A stretch of 64,000 nucleotides of DNA, from contig NZ_AP023247.1 in NCBI RefSeq assembly GCF_016756535.1, positions 682,001-746,000 of the forward strand. Direction: 5' to 3'. The notes under the pieces are model-generated. The model saw only the letters and a program-made list of their open reading frames with translations, did no database searches and was not told the origin of the DNA. This DNA is from Mesorhizobium sp. 131-2-1 (GTDB lineage: Bacteria > Pseudomonadota > Alphaproteobacteria > Rhizobiales > Rhizobiaceae). Shown here in pieces: positions 7,393-16,851 of the stretch (position 1 is the stretch's first letter; the number at the start of each line of letters is the position of its first letter). Position numbers and translations under genes: made by a program.

Positions 7393-8073
7393 ATGCGGGC
7401 TGATATCGACACACGCGAGAGTGACGTTTCGAAGCCCCGGCGCCTGAGGCTGGCGCGGCGCTTGATCGCCGTGCAGGAAGAACAGTGCCGGCGCCTGTCG
7501 CGCGAGCTTCACGACGATCTCGGCCAGATGCTGGCCAGTGTCGCGCTTGAACTGCACGGCATCCGCGCAGGGTCCACGGAACAGGGCGAGCGTCTCGCGC
7601 GGGCTGCCATGCTCGTCGATCAACTGAGCACCAGGGTTCACGCCGCCGCCTGGAACCTGCGGCCCGCCGACCTGGATCACCTGGGGCTTCGCGCCTCGGT
7701 CGAGGACCTCGCCGCCATGCTGTGCGCCCAGCTCGACATCCCTTGCGACATGGACCTCGAAGCCCTTTCGTGTCCACTCGCTCCCGAAGTTGCCCTGACC
7801 CTGTACCGTGTCGCGCAGGAGGCTCTCACCAACATCGGCAAGCACGCCCAGCCGCACCGCGCGGGGGTGACGGCCCATGTCGGAGACCGCCGGTTGCGCC
7901 TTACGATCGAGGACGACGGCCGCGGGTTCGATGCCAACACCACGCCCGGCTCCCGTGCCCTCGGGCTCGCGGGAATGAGAGAACGCCTCGCGCTGGTCGG
8001 AGGCGAGCTGTCGATTGAAACCGCCAGGGGCAAGGGGACCACCCTCTATGCCGATGTGCCCTTGACGGACTGA
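7393..8073 (+). CDS. Soluble histidine kinase (HisKA_3 / NarL-type partner)
   Basis: This 226-residue protein has no membrane segment and almost no sensor region. It contains the HisKA_3 dimerisation and phosphoacceptor motif RELHDDLGQ (His40), then an HATPase domain with N-box Asn147 (AQEALTNIGKHA), DDGRGF (174-179), GLAGMRERL and GKGT. It should autophosphorylate and pass phosphate to the LuxR-type regulator at 8397-9038. Signal input must come from another protein or the short N-terminus. The ATG at 7393 follows GAAGGGG. A decayed copy of its 3' end lies downstream (8238-8384). Confidence 0.88.
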   Translation: MRADIDTRESDVSKPRRLRLARRLIAVQEEQCRRLSRELHDDLGQMLASVALELHGIRAGSTEQGERLARAAMLVDQLSTRVHAAAWNLRPADLDHLGLRASVEDLAAMLCAQLDIPCDMDLEALSCPLAPEVALTLYRVAQEALTNIGKHAQPHRAGVTAHVGDRRLRLTIEDDGRGFDANTTPGSRALGLAGMRERLALVGGELSIETARGKGTTLYADVPLTD

Positions 8074-8237
8074 GGGCTTCTCCCGGGCCACGAGCCGGCA
8101 CGATCGTCCACGGCAATGTGATCCACTCCAGACATTTGTCCTCCCGCGAACGGAAAACCACGCCGCGCCTCCAGGTTCGCGACGGGCTACGTGAAGCGCG
8201 ACACATCCGAAACCATTAGCTGCGGCTTACAATCAGC

Positions 8238-8384
8238 GCGAGGGTTCGACGAGATGTACGACCCACTGCTCCCGCACAGGGTCTGCAGGGATAGACGCGC
8301 TCCTCCCGTCTGCGGGGACGAGCTGTCATTCGAACCATCAAGGGCAAGGGGACCTCTCCACGTGATGGACCTTTGACGGACTGA
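8238..8384 (+). pseudogene. Degenerate duplicate of the histidine kinase 3' end
   Basis: This stretch can be aligned with the last ~150 bases of the kinase gene. Shared stretches include GGGTTCGA, ACGAGCTGTC, GGGCAAGGGGACC and the end TTGACGGACTGA. Substitutions and small gaps break the frame. It looks like the remnant of a second kinase copy from a tandem duplication. The remaining gap bases (8074-8237) hold no gene that I can see. Confidence 0.6.
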
Positions 8385-8396
8385 TGGAGGTTAAAG

Positions 8397-9038
8397 GTGT
8401 CACGTAGACGGATATTTGTTGTCGATGACCACCCGATCGTCTTGTCGGGTATCGGGGCGATGATCGATGGTCAGAAGGATATGACAATCGTCGGACTTGC
8501 GGCGAATGCGGACGACGCCCTCGAAACCATCGGCAAGGCTGAGCCCGACGTTGCGGTCATCGATATCTCGCTCCCCGGCATCAACGGGGTCATGCTCATA
8601 GAGCGCCTCCTCGACCGGTTCCCCGACCTCAAGTGCATCGCACTGACGGCGCACGAGGATCCCGGCTGCCTGCGTCAGGTGCTCGCCGCGGGCGGCCGGG
8701 GGTTCGTGGTCAAGCGGTCAACGACCACGGACCTGCTGCAGGCCATCAGATGCGTGCTGGCCGGCGACAATTACGTCGACCCGGCGCTGGCCGCGCGAAT
8801 GCTCAGCCCGCGCAACTGCGTGCAGGGCGATGCGGGAAATTTGAGCGAGCGGGAACGGTCCGTGATCCAGCTGGTAGCCCTCGGCTACAGCAACAAGGAG
8901 ATATCCTCGCGGCTCAATCTGAGCATAAAGACCATCGAGACCTACAGAACCAGGGCAACCGACAAGCTCGAACTCCACTCCCGGGCGGCGATAGTGCGCT
9001 TCGCGCACTCGGCCGGATGGCTGGCCGAGCTGCAATAG
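8397..9038 (+). CDS. LuxR/NarL-family response regulator
   Basis: This 213-residue protein has a receiver domain with acidic pocket DD at residues 10-11, phosphoacceptor Asp56 (DVAVIDISLPG), Thr in ALTA and Lys in FVVKRS. A C-terminal LuxR-type helix-turn-helix follows (LSERERSVIQLVALGYSNKEI ... SIKTIETYR). The start is GTG 8397 behind GATGGAGG. With the preceding kinase it forms a two-component system. The divergent NGN-repeat genes are the most obvious targets, by position only. Confidence 0.9.
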   Translation: MSRRRIFVVDDHPIVLSGIGAMIDGQKDMTIVGLAANADDALETIGKAEPDVAVIDISLPGINGVMLIERLLDRFPDLKCIALTAHEDPGCLRQVLAAGGRGFVVKRSTTTDLLQAIRCVLAGDNYVDPALAARMLSPRNCVQGDAGNLSERERSVIQLVALGYSNKEISSRLNLSIKTIETYRTRATDKLELHSRAAIVRFAHSAGWLAELQ

Positions 9039-9187
9039 GAACAGCGCCTCGCACGGCGAGAAGGCGGGCAGCGGAGATCGCCCCGCCAAGCAGACATTCC
9101 CTGCGAGGCCGACGAACGCACTGCTCGGGCCTTTTGCTTGTCGCGGAATCCTGCCGCAAGGCCGTGGGGCGCTTTCCCGGAACCTGC

Positions 9188-10036
9188 CTAGAGTTTGTAG
9201 AAGCGGCTGATGATATCCCAGGCCTCGTCGGCGGTGTCGACGAAATCGATGATGTCCTGGTCGCCGGGCGTGATGGTGCCTTGCTCGGCGAGGAAATCGA
9301 GATCGATCGCGCGTTGCCAGAATGCCTTGCCGAACAGGATCACCGGCACGCGCTCCATGCGGCCGGTCTGGATCAGCGTCAGCGTCTCGAAGAATTCGTC
9401 CATCGTGCCGAACCCGCCCGGGAACACCGCGACGGCCTTGGCGCGCATGACGAAATGCATCTTGCGGATGGCGAAATAGTGGAAGTTGAAGCAGAGCTCG
9501 GGCGTCACATAGGCGTTCGGCGCCTGCTCGTGCGGCAGCACGATGTTGAGGCCGATGGACGGCGCGCCGACGTCGTCGGCGCCGCGATTTCCCGCTTCCA
9601 TGACGCCAGGCCCGCCACCGGTGACGACGACGAACTCGCGATAGTAGGAAGTCGCCGAATGCTGCGAGCAGAGACGGGCGAATTTGCGCGCCTCCTCATA
9701 GTAGCGGCTGTTCAGCTCGAGGTTCTTCTTCTGCGTCTCGTTCTTCGCCGCCCAGGCCTCGCCGCCGGGCTCCGGAATGCGGGCGCCGCCGAAAAGGATC
9801 ACGGTCGACTGGATGCCGCGTTCGGCGAGGATCATTTCCGGCTTTAGAAGCTCGAGCTGCAGCCTGACCGCGCGCAATTCGCGTCGCGTCATGAAGTCGG
9901 GATCGTTCCAGGCCAGCCGATAGGTGTCGGCGCGTGTCTGCGGCGTGTCCGGCACGCTCTTTGCCCGCTCCAGATCCTCGTCCGAATGCGGCAGCGGCGT
10001 CCATCCCGCCTTTTCCATTGGAGTCATCAAATCCAC
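9188..10036 (-). CDS. LOG-family (TIGR00730) Rossmann-fold protein, possible nucleoside 5'-monophosphate phosphoribohydrolase
   Basis: This 282-residue protein carries the lysine-decarboxylase-like/LOG signatures GGGPGVMEA and PGGFGTMDEFFE, which in plant and bacterial LOG proteins form the active site releasing the base from cytokinin or other nucleotides. It is longer than the minimal LOG form, with about 70 extra N-terminal residues, as in the proteobacterial PpnN-like branch. The start is GTG 10036, with GGAG about 11 bases before it; ATG 10027 is an alternative. It is divergent from dapD. The exact substrate is not determinable here. Confidence 0.85.
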   Translation of the reverse strand: MDLMTPMEKAGWTPLPHSDEDLERAKSVPDTPQTRADTYRLAWNDPDFMTRRELRAVRLQLELLKPEMILAERGIQSTVILFGGARIPEPGGEAWAAKNETQKKNLELNSRYYEEARKFARLCSQHSATSYYREFVVVTGGGPGVMEAGNRGADDVGAPSIGLNIVLPHEQAPNAYVTPELCFNFHYFAIRKMHFVMRAKAVAVFPGGFGTMDEFFETLTLIQTGRMERVPVILFGKAFWQRAIDLDFLAEQGTITPGDQDIIDFVDTADEAWDIISRFYKL

Positions 10037-10106
10037 CCGTCCATTTTCTCCACTTGCGCCGTCCCGTGACGCAGTCGCGATTGACCCCTATCCGACCTTC
10101 ACATAA

Positions 10107-10151
10107 GCAGGTTCCGCAAAAGTGTCCCGCGGTTTTGCGACAAGAACCTGC
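10107..10151. repeat. REP-like hairpin in dapD upstream region
   Basis: Arms GCAGGTTC-CGCAAAA and TTTTGCG-acaa-GAACCTGC enclose a short GC-rich loop. It lies between the divergent LOG gene and dapD. It is of the type dispersed between rhizobial genes and could also affect the dapD leader. Confidence 0.6.
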
Positions 10152-10270
10152 GATATGCAAAGACCGAGGCAGGCAAGTTCGCCAAGCGAACGAAGCCTGC
10201 TTTAGGGTCTGCGCGACTTTGAAACAGGTTAAGGCGCTGCCCCTTAACAGCTTGGTAACGGAGCAAATTG

Positions 10271-11125
10271 ATGTCAAAGCCCGATCTGGCGAGCCTCGAA
10301 AAGACCATCGAGAAGGCATTTGACGAGCGCGACACGATTTCGACCGCCACCCGCGGCGAGACGCGCGACGCCATCCAGGCCGCGCTCGACCTGCTCGACC
10401 GCGGCGTCGCCCGCGTCGCCGAGCGCCAGGCCGACGGCAAGTGGCACGTCAACCAGTGGCTGAAGAAGGCGGTGCTGCTTTCCTTCCGGCTGAACCCGAT
10501 GGAGATCATCAAGGGCGGCCCCGGCCAGGCGGTGTGGTGGGACAAGGTGCCGTCGAAGTTCGACGGCTGGAGCGCCGTCGATTTCGAGAAGGCCGGCTTC
10601 CGCGCCGTGCCGTCGTCGATCGTGCGCCGCTCGGCCTATGTCGCGCCGGGCGCGGTGCTGATGCCGTCCTTCGTCAATGTCGGCGCCTATGTCGACTCTG
10701 GCACCATGGTCGACACCTGGGCCTCGGTCGGCTCCTGCGCCCAGATCGGCAAGAACGTGCACCTGTCGGGCGGCGTCGGCATCGGCGGCGTGCTGGAGCC
10801 TATGCAGGCCGGTCCGACCATCATCGAGGACAATTGCTTCATCGGCGCGCGCTCGGAAGTGGTCGAGGGCTGCATCGTGCGCGAGGGCTCGGTGTTGGGC
10901 ATGGGCGTGTTCATCGGCCAGTCGACCAAGATCGTCGACCGCGCCACCGGCGAAGTCTTCTACGGCGAAGTGCCGGCCAATTCGGTTGTCGTCGCCGGCT
11001 CGATGCCGGGCAAGCCGCTGCCCAATGGCGAGCCAGGTCCGAGCCTCTACTGCGCGGTCATCGTCAAGCGCGTCGACGCCAGGACCCGCTCCAAGACCTC
11101 GATCAACGAACTGCTTCGCGATTGA
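10271..11125 (+). CDS. dapD: 2,3,4,5-tetrahydropyridine-2,6-dicarboxylate N-succinyltransferase
   Basis: This 284-residue acyltransferase catalyses the succinyl-CoA-dependent step of lysine and meso-diaminopimelate synthesis. The N-terminal helical domain (residues 1-100, with [16 protein letters not shown]) is followed by hexapeptide repeats making a left-handed beta-helix ([21 protein letters not shown], then [15 protein letters not shown]). The C-terminal cap contains [12 protein letters not shown]. The length is normal. The next pathway enzyme but one, DapE, is encoded 2.6 kb downstream on the same strand. Confidence 0.97.
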   Translation: MSKPDLASLEKTIEKAFDERDTISTATRGETRDAIQAALDLLDRGVARVAERQADGKWHVNQWLKKAVLLSFRLNPMEIIKGGPGQAVWWDKVPSKFDGWSAVDFEKAGFRAVPSSIVRRSAYVAPGAVLMPSFVNVGAYVDSGTMVDTWASVGSCAQIGKNVHLSGGVGIGGVLEPMQAGPTIIEDNCFIGARSEVVEGCIVREGSVLGMGVFIGQSTKIVDRATGEVFYGEVPANSVVVAGSMPGKPLPNGEPGPSLYCAVIVKRVDARTRSKTSINELLRD

Positions 11126-11197
11126 TCTTTTCCGGAAACGGACGCACCTTCCGCCGGCGCGACAATCCGTCGCGCTGGTTCAACACGGAGGGGCGTC

Positions 11198-11560
11198 ATG
11201 GACTGGAAGTATCTTCTGACAAGCTTCGAGGGTCGCATCAACCGCGCTAAGTTTTGGGCGGCAATCGGCGTTTTCATCGTGATCGGCATCATCGGCCTGA
11301 TCCTGGATTCGATCCTCGGCACGCGCATCACGCTTGCCAGCGGCGGGCAGATCGGCATCATCGGCATCATCATTTCCCTGGCGTCGATCTATTTCGCGTT
11401 CGCGGTTTATGCCAAGCGTTGGCATGACCGCGACAAGTCGGGCTGGTGGAGCCTGATCGTGCTGATACCGATCATCGGCGGCATCTGGATGCTGGTCGAA
11501 CTCGGAATTCTCGAAGGCACCAGAGGTGCCAATCAATATGGACCGGATCCGCTTGCCTGA
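11198..11560 (+). CDS. DUF805 membrane protein 1
   Basis: This 120-residue protein begins with the DUF805 signature (MDWKYLLTSFEGRINRAKFW). Three or four hydrophobic helices follow, with the conserved KRWHDRDKSGWW loop and the end GTRGANQYGPDP. It has an inner-membrane location and unknown function. A good ribosome binding site (GGAGG) precedes ATG 11198. Its 3' end overlaps the next DUF805 gene by 23 bases, so the two are co-transcribed and probably coupled. Confidence 0.88.
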   Translation: MDWKYLLTSFEGRINRAKFWAAIGVFIVIGIIGLILDSILGTRITLASGGQIGIIGIIISLASIYFAFAVYAKRWHDRDKSGWWSLIVLIPIIGGIWMLVELGILEGTRGANQYGPDPLA

Positions 11561-11930
11561 AAAATCCGACCTTACCTGGCTTTTCTTCAAAACCTCGGGC
11601 CGCGTCAGCCGCGCGGCCTATTTTCTCGGCGGGTTGCTGGTCGCCATCGTCCAGGCGTTTCCGCTTTACCGCTTCACGCTGGTGCCGGAAGGCTCGCCCG
11701 AGAGCAGCATGTGGTCGTTCATCTTCTTCGTCGCCTTCATCGGCTCGCTGTGGTCGAACATCGTGCTGGCGGTGAAGCGACTGCACGATCTCGACAAGCC
11801 GGGGATCGCGGCGCTGGTGCTGTTCGTGCCTGTCGTCTCGATCGTCGCCTTCCTGGTGCTTTGCCTGTTTCCTGGACAGCCCGGACCCAACCGCTATGGC
11901 AGGCGCACCAACGCGCCGGCCGATTCCTGA
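11538..11930 (+). CDS. DUF805 membrane protein 2
   Basis: This 130-residue paralogue of the preceding protein shares the same landmarks: FFKTSGRVSRAAYFLGG at the N-terminus, VKRLHDLDKPG in the middle loop and GQPGPNRYGRR at the end. It has about four hydrophobic segments. ATG 11538 was chosen, with AGAGG upstream; GTG 11526 is also possible. The tandem pair suggests a heteromeric membrane complex or simple duplication. Confidence 0.85.
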   Translation: MDRIRLPEKSDLTWLFFKTSGRVSRAAYFLGGLLVAIVQAFPLYRFTLVPEGSPESSMWSFIFFVAFIGSLWSNIVLAVKRLHDLDKPGIAALVLFVPVVSIVAFLVLCLFPGQPGPNRYGRRTNAPADS

Positions 11931-11945
11931 GCGACGATCCTCGCC

Positions 11946-12647
11946 ATGCGTTACCGCACGCTTGACCCGAAACTGATCATCGAGACCGCCGAACGGCTGG
12001 AGGAGCGCGTCGCCGAGCGGTTTCCCGATGCCGGCCTGCGCGGTGTCGCCGCCGAACTGGTGTCCCTGTCGCGCGACCTGGCCAAAGGCGCCAAGGCGCT
12101 GGAGGCGCCGCTCTGGTGGCTGCGTGGCCTCATCGCCGCCGCCGTCATTGCCGGCGCGCTGGTGTTCGTCTTCGTCGGCACCATCCTGCCGCTCGACCGG
12201 CTTTCGCGGACCAGCGACGCCGTCCAGTCGGTGCAAGGCATCGAAGCCTCGCTCAACATGATCATCCTTGCCATCGTCGGCTTCCTGGCCCTCATCCGCA
12301 CCGAGGAGCGCATCAAGCGCAAGCAGGTGTTCCGTCAGCTGCACGGCCTGCGCTCGCTGATCCACGTCATCGACATGCACCAGCTGACCAAGGATCCGGC
12401 GACGCTGTCGGCGAATTTCAAGCCGACCTCGCATTCGCCGGCCCGTATCACCAACGCCGCCGACCTCGCCCGCTACCTCGACTATTGCTCGGAAATGCTG
12501 TCGATCACCGGCAAGATCGCGGCGCTGTTCGCCCAGTCGGTCAATGACGACGTGGTCATAGACGGCGTCAACGACGTCGAGAACCTGGCCTCCAACCTGT
12601 CGCGCAAGATCTGGCAGAAGATCACCCTGATCGACGACCAGGTGTGA
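11946..12647 (+). CDS. Conserved hypothetical membrane protein (233 aa)
   Basis: The protein has an N-terminal helical region (about 55 residues, LEERVAERFPDAGLRGVAAEL), two membrane helices at about residues 58-80 and 100-118, and a C-terminal cytosolic helical region. The C-terminal region contains RQLHGLRSLIHVIDMHQLTKDP. I do not recognise a characterised family. It follows the DUF805 pair closely and its 3' end overlaps the convergent reductase gene by 26 bases. Confidence 0.75.
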   Translation: MRYRTLDPKLIIETAERLEERVAERFPDAGLRGVAAELVSLSRDLAKGAKALEAPLWWLRGLIAAAVIAGALVFVFVGTILPLDRLSRTSDAVQSVQGIEASLNMIILAIVGFLALIRTEERIKRKQVFRQLHGLRSLIHVIDMHQLTKDPATLSANFKPTSHSPARITNAADLARYLDYCSEMLSITGKIAALFAQSVNDDVVIDGVNDVENLASNLSRKIWQKITLIDDQV

Positions 12648-13656
12648 CCGCTTCCGGCGCCAGCCCCGGCGAGCCGCGCTTTTGCCGTTCGGCCTCCCGC
12701 ACCAGGGCCAGGACCCCTGCCGTCAACGGCGCGGGCACGCCCGCCTTTTCGGCGAGCGCGAGCACCGCGCCCTGCAATTCGCCGATCTCGGTCGGCCGGC
12801 CGCGCTGCAGATCGTCCCACATGGACGAGCGCGCCTCCGGGTCGATGGCCAGCATGCGGCGTGCCAGCCGGCGGAACATCCAGTCCGGCAGGCCGAGCAC
12901 TTTGGGCAGCAGCGCCGGGCGCAGGCCGGCAATGCGCGCCGGCTGGATTCCGCAGGCCTTCATCGCCGCCAGCGCCTCGCCGATCTGGCCGGCCAGGATC
13001 AGCCGCCAGCGGCGGTCGGCCAGTTCCGTCGCCAGCGGCAGGCCGGACAGCGCCACCAACGCGTTGTTGAGGTTCATCAGGAGCTTGCCCCACAGCACCG
13101 CCTTCATGTCGGCATGGGTTTCGACCGCGAGCCCTTCGACATCAAGAAGGCCGGCAAGGCCGGCCACGCCGTCCTCGACCATCACCTTGCCCTCGCTGGC
13201 GCGATGCATGCGAAACGGGGCTTCGCCGTCCGGCGACTGCACGATGTTGAACGGCACCATGCCGGCAAGGACCCGCCGCCCGGCAAGACCGGCGCGCAAT
13301 CTGTCGGCATTGCCGACGCCGTTCTGCAGGCTGACCACCACCGCTTCCGGACGGGCGTGGGCGGCAATGAGCGCGGTCATCTCTTCGGTCGCACCGCTCT
13401 TGACCGTCACCAGGACGATGTCGGCGCCGGCCAGGGCGGCGGCCGGATCGGCCGTAACGGAAAGCGCCTCGGGGGCCAGCCGGCGGTCGCGGCCGTCGAG
13501 GTCGCTGACCCGCAATCCGTCCTTGCGCAAGGTCGCTTCGACGCGCGGGCGCGCCAAAAGCACGACCTTGCGCCCGGCGAGCGCCAGGCAGCCACCAACA
13601 TAGCAGCCGATACTGCCGGCGCCGGCAATGGCGATGGTCTTTGCTTCCCTGGCCAT
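12622..13656 (-). CDS. 2-dehydropantoate 2-reductase-like (PanE/ApbA) oxidoreductase
   Basis: This 344-residue NAD(P)H-binding reductase has the glycine-rich motif AGAGSIG at residues 11-17, an NGVGN motif in the substrate region, and a C-terminal helical domain with the conserved KLLMNLNNALVAL (Lys and Asn of the PanE active site). It probably reduces ketopantoate in pantothenate synthesis or a related 2-keto acid. PanE paralogues are common in rhizobia, so the exact role is uncertain. It runs against the preceding gene with a 26-base 3' overlap. Confidence 0.82.
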   Translation of the reverse strand: MAREAKTIAIAGAGSIGCYVGGCLALAGRKVVLLARPRVEATLRKDGLRVSDLDGRDRRLAPEALSVTADPAAALAGADIVLVTVKSGATEEMTALIAAHARPEAVVVSLQNGVGNADRLRAGLAGRRVLAGMVPFNIVQSPDGEAPFRMHRASEGKVMVEDGVAGLAGLLDVEGLAVETHADMKAVLWGKLLMNLNNALVALSGLPLATELADRRWRLILAGQIGEALAAMKACGIQPARIAGLRPALLPKVLGLPDWMFRRLARRMLAIDPEARSSMWDDLQRGRPTEIGELQGAVLALAEKAGVPAPLTAGVLALVREAERQKRGSPGLAPEAVTPGRRSG

Positions 13657-13772
13657 GCGATAGTCTCACATTGGCCTGCAACTATACGACATGAAAACCA
13701 TAATGTCGGCGCCATGGCCGGCCATCACGTCTGGCCGTGACAGGCCTTCCGCTTTCGACTATCGCTTTGCCC

Positions 13773-14978
13773 ATGAAATTGCCGACAGACCCCGCCGCAA
13801 ACCTCGCCGCCCTGATCCGCTGCCCCTCGGTGACGCCCGCCGAGGGCGGCGCGCTCGCCGCGCTGGAGACGATGCTAAAGGCGCTCGGCTTCTCGACCGA
13901 GCGCCCGGTGTTCTCGGAAGACGGCACGCCCGACATCGAAAACCTCTACGCGCGACGCTCGGGCAACGGCCCGCATCTGATGTTTGCCGGCCATACCGAC
14001 GTGGTGCCGGTTGGCGACGAGGCGGCCTGGACGCATCCGCCCTTTGCCGCCGAGATCGCCAATGGCGAAATGTATGGCCGCGGCGCCGTCGACATGAAGG
14101 GCGGCATCGCCTGCTTCATCGCGGCGGTGGCGCGCCACGTCGAGAAGGCGGGCGGTCCGAAGGGTTCCGTCTCGCTGCTGATCACCGGCGACGAGGAGGG
14201 GCCGGCGATCAACGGTACGGTGAAGCTGCTCGAATGGGCGGCGGCCAAGGGTGAGAAATGGGATGCCGCTATCGTCGGCGAGCCGACCAACCCGGACGCG
14301 CTCGGCGACATGATCAAGATCGGCCGACGCGGCTCGATCTCCGGCAGCGTCACGGTCAACGGCCGCCAGGGCCACGCCGCCTATCCGCAGCTTGCCGACA
14401 ATCCGGTGCGCGGGCTGGTGAGCCTTGTCGACGCCTTGCTCCACCCGGTGTTCGACAAGGGAACGAAGGATTTCCAGCCGACCAATCTGGAGGTGACCTC
14501 AATCGACGTCGGCAATCCGGCCACCAACGTCATTCCGGCCAAGGCGACAGCCACCTTCAACATCCGCTTCAACGACACGTGGACGGCCGAGACCATCCAG
14601 GCCGAGATCCACAACCGTCTCGACCAGGCGGCCGGCCGCAAGAAATACCGGCCGGGCAAGAAGACCCCGGTTGACTACGAGCTTGTCTGGCGCGACCGGC
14701 CGAGCCACGTCTTCCTCACCCGCGACGAGCGCCTGATCGAGACGCTGAGCAGTTCGGTCAAGTCGACGATCGGCAGGAAGCCGGCGCTCTCCACCTCGGG
14801 CGGCACGTCGGACGCACGCTTCATCAAGGACTATTGCCCGGTGGTCGAGTTCGGACTGGTCGGTCAGACCATGCATATGGTCGATGAACGCGTCGCGCTT
14901 GCCGACCTCGAGACGCTGACCGGGATCTATCAGCGCTTCATCGAAGACTGGTTCGGGCAGGACCATGCTCTCGGCTGA
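13773..14978 (+). CDS. dapE: Succinyl-diaminopimelate desuccinylase
   Basis: This 401-residue M20-family dimetal hydrolase removes succinate from N-succinyl-LL-diaminopimelate in lysine and peptidoglycan precursor synthesis. The metal and catalytic residues are visible: His74 and Asp76 (GHTDVVP), Asp107 ([10 protein letters not shown]), Glu141/Glu142 (TGDEEGP) and the late His in [10 protein letters not shown] dimerisation domain occupies the middle. ATG 13773 gives the family N-terminus ([18 protein letters not shown]); an upstream GTG at 13737 would add 12 residues. It overlaps the following membrane gene by 14 bases. Confidence 0.96.
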   Translation: MKLPTDPAANLAALIRCPSVTPAEGGALAALETMLKALGFSTERPVFSEDGTPDIENLYARRSGNGPHLMFAGHTDVVPVGDEAAWTHPPFAAEIANGEMYGRGAVDMKGGIACFIAAVARHVEKAGGPKGSVSLLITGDEEGPAINGTVKLLEWAAAKGEKWDAAIVGEPTNPDALGDMIKIGRRGSISGSVTVNGRQGHAAYPQLADNPVRGLVSLVDALLHPVFDKGTKDFQPTNLEVTSIDVGNPATNVIPAKATATFNIRFNDTWTAETIQAEIHNRLDQAAGRKKYRPGKKTPVDYELVWRDRPSHVFLTRDERLIETLSSSVKSTIGRKPALSTSGGTSDARFIKDYCPVVEFGLVGQTMHMVDERVALADLETLTGIYQRFIEDWFGQDHALG

Positions 14979-15570
14979 CGAAACCTTCGCATCGTTGGCC
15001 GGCGCCTGGCGGCTGATGCTCGGCAAGGTCGACGGGCTGCGCCTGCTCGACCTGTCGGCGGACGGCTTCTGGAATTCCTTCTTCGCCATTGTCGTGGCAG
15101 CACCGGCACTGATCGTCGGCTGGGTCGGTATCGCCAACGAGATCGGCGACCCGAACGCCTTCGCCGGGCGCTTCAGCATGCTTCTGCGGCTGGCGACCGT
15201 CGATATCGGCTCCTGGGTGCTGCCGCTGGTCGGCCTGGCGCTGGTTGCGCCGCGCGTCGGCATCGGCGGCCGTTTCGTCCACTATGTCGTCGCCAGCAAC
15301 TGGGCGTCGGCGATCATCGCCTGGCTGATGCTGCCGTCGGCGCTGATCCGGCTTTTCCTGCCGTCGACCGACGAGGTCCCCGGGCTGGTGTCGCTGCTCC
15401 TGTTCGCGGTTTCGATGATACTGACCTGGCGCATGACCAATGCCGTGATCGGCAGGGGCGCCGCCGTCGGCAGCGCGGTCTTCGCCGGCATGTTCGTGGC
15501 GTCTCTGGCCGTGCTGTTCGGCCTGCAGGCGCTGCTCGGCATCTCCATACCGACCGGCGTCGAGAGCTAG
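14965..15570 (+). CDS. Hypothetical polytopic membrane protein coupled to dapE
   Basis: This 201-residue protein has about five hydrophobic segments, starting after a 30-residue polar N-terminus ([20 protein letters not shown]). The start overlaps the dapE 3' end by 14 bases, so it is translated from the same message. Its 3' end overlaps convergent truA by four bases. I do not recognise a characterised family or any catalytic motif. Linkage to cell-wall precursor synthesis is positional only. Confidence 0.75.
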   Translation: MLSADETFASLAGAWRLMLGKVDGLRLLDLSADGFWNSFFAIVVAAPALIVGWVGIANEIGDPNAFAGRFSMLLRLATVDIGSWVLPLVGLALVAPRVGIGGRFVHYVVASNWASAIIAWLMLPSALIRLFLPSTDEVPGLVSLLLFAVSMILTWRMTNAVIGRGAAVGSAVFAGMFVASLAVLFGLQALLGISIPTGVES

Positions 15571-16322
15571 AAGCCTTCCGGATAATCGACGCCGATGAGG
15601 AAAAGCCCGTCGGGCGGAGCCACCTGGCCGCAGGCGGCGCGGTCCTGCGCGTCGAGCGCCGCCTTGAGATCGGCGGCGGTCCATGAGCCGTCGCCGACGC
15701 GTCTCAGCGAGCCGACCATCGAGCGCACCTGGTTGTGCAGGAACGAGCGCGCCGAGGTGTGCACCTCGATCAGGTCGCCCGAGCGGCTGACGTCCAGCCG
15801 GTCGAGCGTGCGGACCGGGCTTTCGGCCTGGCACTGGGTCGAGCGGAAAGTGGTGAAATCATGCCGGCCGAGCAGCACCTTCGCCGCCTCGTGCATGGCG
15901 GCGGCATCGAGCCGTTTTGGCACCCACCAGACCTTGCCCTTCTCCAGCGCCGCCGGCGCGCGGCGGTTGAGGATGCGGTAGAGGTAGTGGCGGCCGGTGG
16001 CGGAGAAGCGGGCGTCGAAATCGTCGGCGACGATCGCCGCCGCGAGGATGGCGATGCGGGCGCCCGCCGCCTGCAGATGGGCGTTGACCGCATCGCGCAC
16101 CTTGTCGCCCGGCCAGGCCCTGGCCAGATCGACATGCGCCACCTGGGCGGTCGCATGCACGCCGGCGTCGGTGCGGCCTGCGGCGCGGAGCCTGAGCGCC
16201 TCGCCGCAGAATTTCTCGATCGCCTGCTCGATCGCCTGCTGCACCGAAGGCTGATCCGCCTGGTGCTGCCAGCCGGCGAACTGGCTGCCGTCATATTCGA
16301 TGTCGAGGCGAAAACGCGGCAT
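15567..16322 (-). CDS. truA: tRNA pseudouridine(38-40) synthase TruA
   Basis: This 251-residue protein begins [19 protein letters not shown] and has the catalytic Asp52 in [11 protein letters not shown], followed by the conserved [14 protein letters not shown] and [12 protein letters not shown] motifs. It modifies positions 38-40 of the tRNA anticodon arm. The open frame extends upstream but without a suitable start, and ATG 16322 gives the normal family length. It belongs to a leftward group with fmt and def that all act on tRNA or translation initiation. Confidence 0.96.
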   Translation of the reverse strand: MPRFRLDIEYDGSQFAGWQHQADQPSVQQAIEQAIEKFCGEALRLRAAGRTDAGVHATAQVAHVDLARAWPGDKVRDAVNAHLQAAGARIAILAAAIVADDFDARFSATGRHYLYRILNRRAPAALEKGKVWWVPKRLDAAAMHEAAKVLLGRHDFTTFRSTQCQAESPVRTLDRLDVSRSGDLIEVHTSARSFLHNQVRSMVGSLRRVGDGSWTAADLKAALDAQDRAACGQVAPPDGLFLIGVDYPEGF

Positions 16323-16344
16323 GCTCGATGTCGTTCGCGCTCGC

Positions 16345-16851
16345 CTAGGCGGCGAGCGCGGTGAAGGCCGAAGCGTAGACCAGCTTGCCTGCCTCGGGCG
16401 CATCGCCCCAGGCCAGCGCCTGCAGCGCCTCGCCCTGATATTCGCTTTCGAATTTTTCGGCGCGCGCATGGCTATAGCCGAAACGGCCGTAATAGGCCGG
16501 GTCGCCGAGCACCACGGCCAGCGTCTCGCCGGCGTCCCTGAGACGGAGATGCGCCTCACGGATCAGCGCGCCGCCAATGCCGGTGCCATGGAAGGACGGC
16601 TCGACCGCCAGCGGCGCGAGCGCCACGGCTGCAAAGCTCTTTGCGCCCTTCTGGACGAAAAGCCTGGAGAACAGGATATGGCCGACCACCTGGCCGTCCT
16701 CTTCCGCCACCAGCTCGACGACGGCATCGCCGCCGGTGACCAGCGCGTCGACCAGCCCGGCCTCCGCCTGCTGGCCGAAAGCGTGCTCCTCGACAAGACG
16801 GATCGCCTCGCGATCCCGCGGCGTCGCCGCGCGTATCGACATCATGCTCAT
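16345..16851 (-). CDS. GNAT-family N-acetyltransferase
   Basis: This 168-residue acetyltransferase has a GNAT core: the acetyl-CoA motif [20 protein letters not shown] (Q/RxxGxG/A variant HGTGIGG) and the YhbS-like motif [17 protein letters not shown]. Its ATG at 16851 overlaps the fmt stop by four bases, so it is the last gene of the def-fmt unit or is coupled to fmt. The substrate is unknown. Confidence 0.85.
   Translation of the reverse strand: MSMMSIRAATPRDREAIRLVEEHAFGQQAEAGLVDALVTGGDAVVELVAEEDGQVVGHILFSRLFVQKGAKSFAAVALAPLAVEPSFHGTGIGGALIREAHLRLRDAGETLAVVLGDPAYYGRFGYSHARAEKFESEYQGEALQALAWGDAPEAGKLVYASAFTALAA

Noticed and set aside
15567-16559. Longer truA start adding about 80 residues
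   Set aside because: The extension overlaps the GNAT gene, has no ribosome binding site and is rich in Arg/Ser as in out-of-frame translations.
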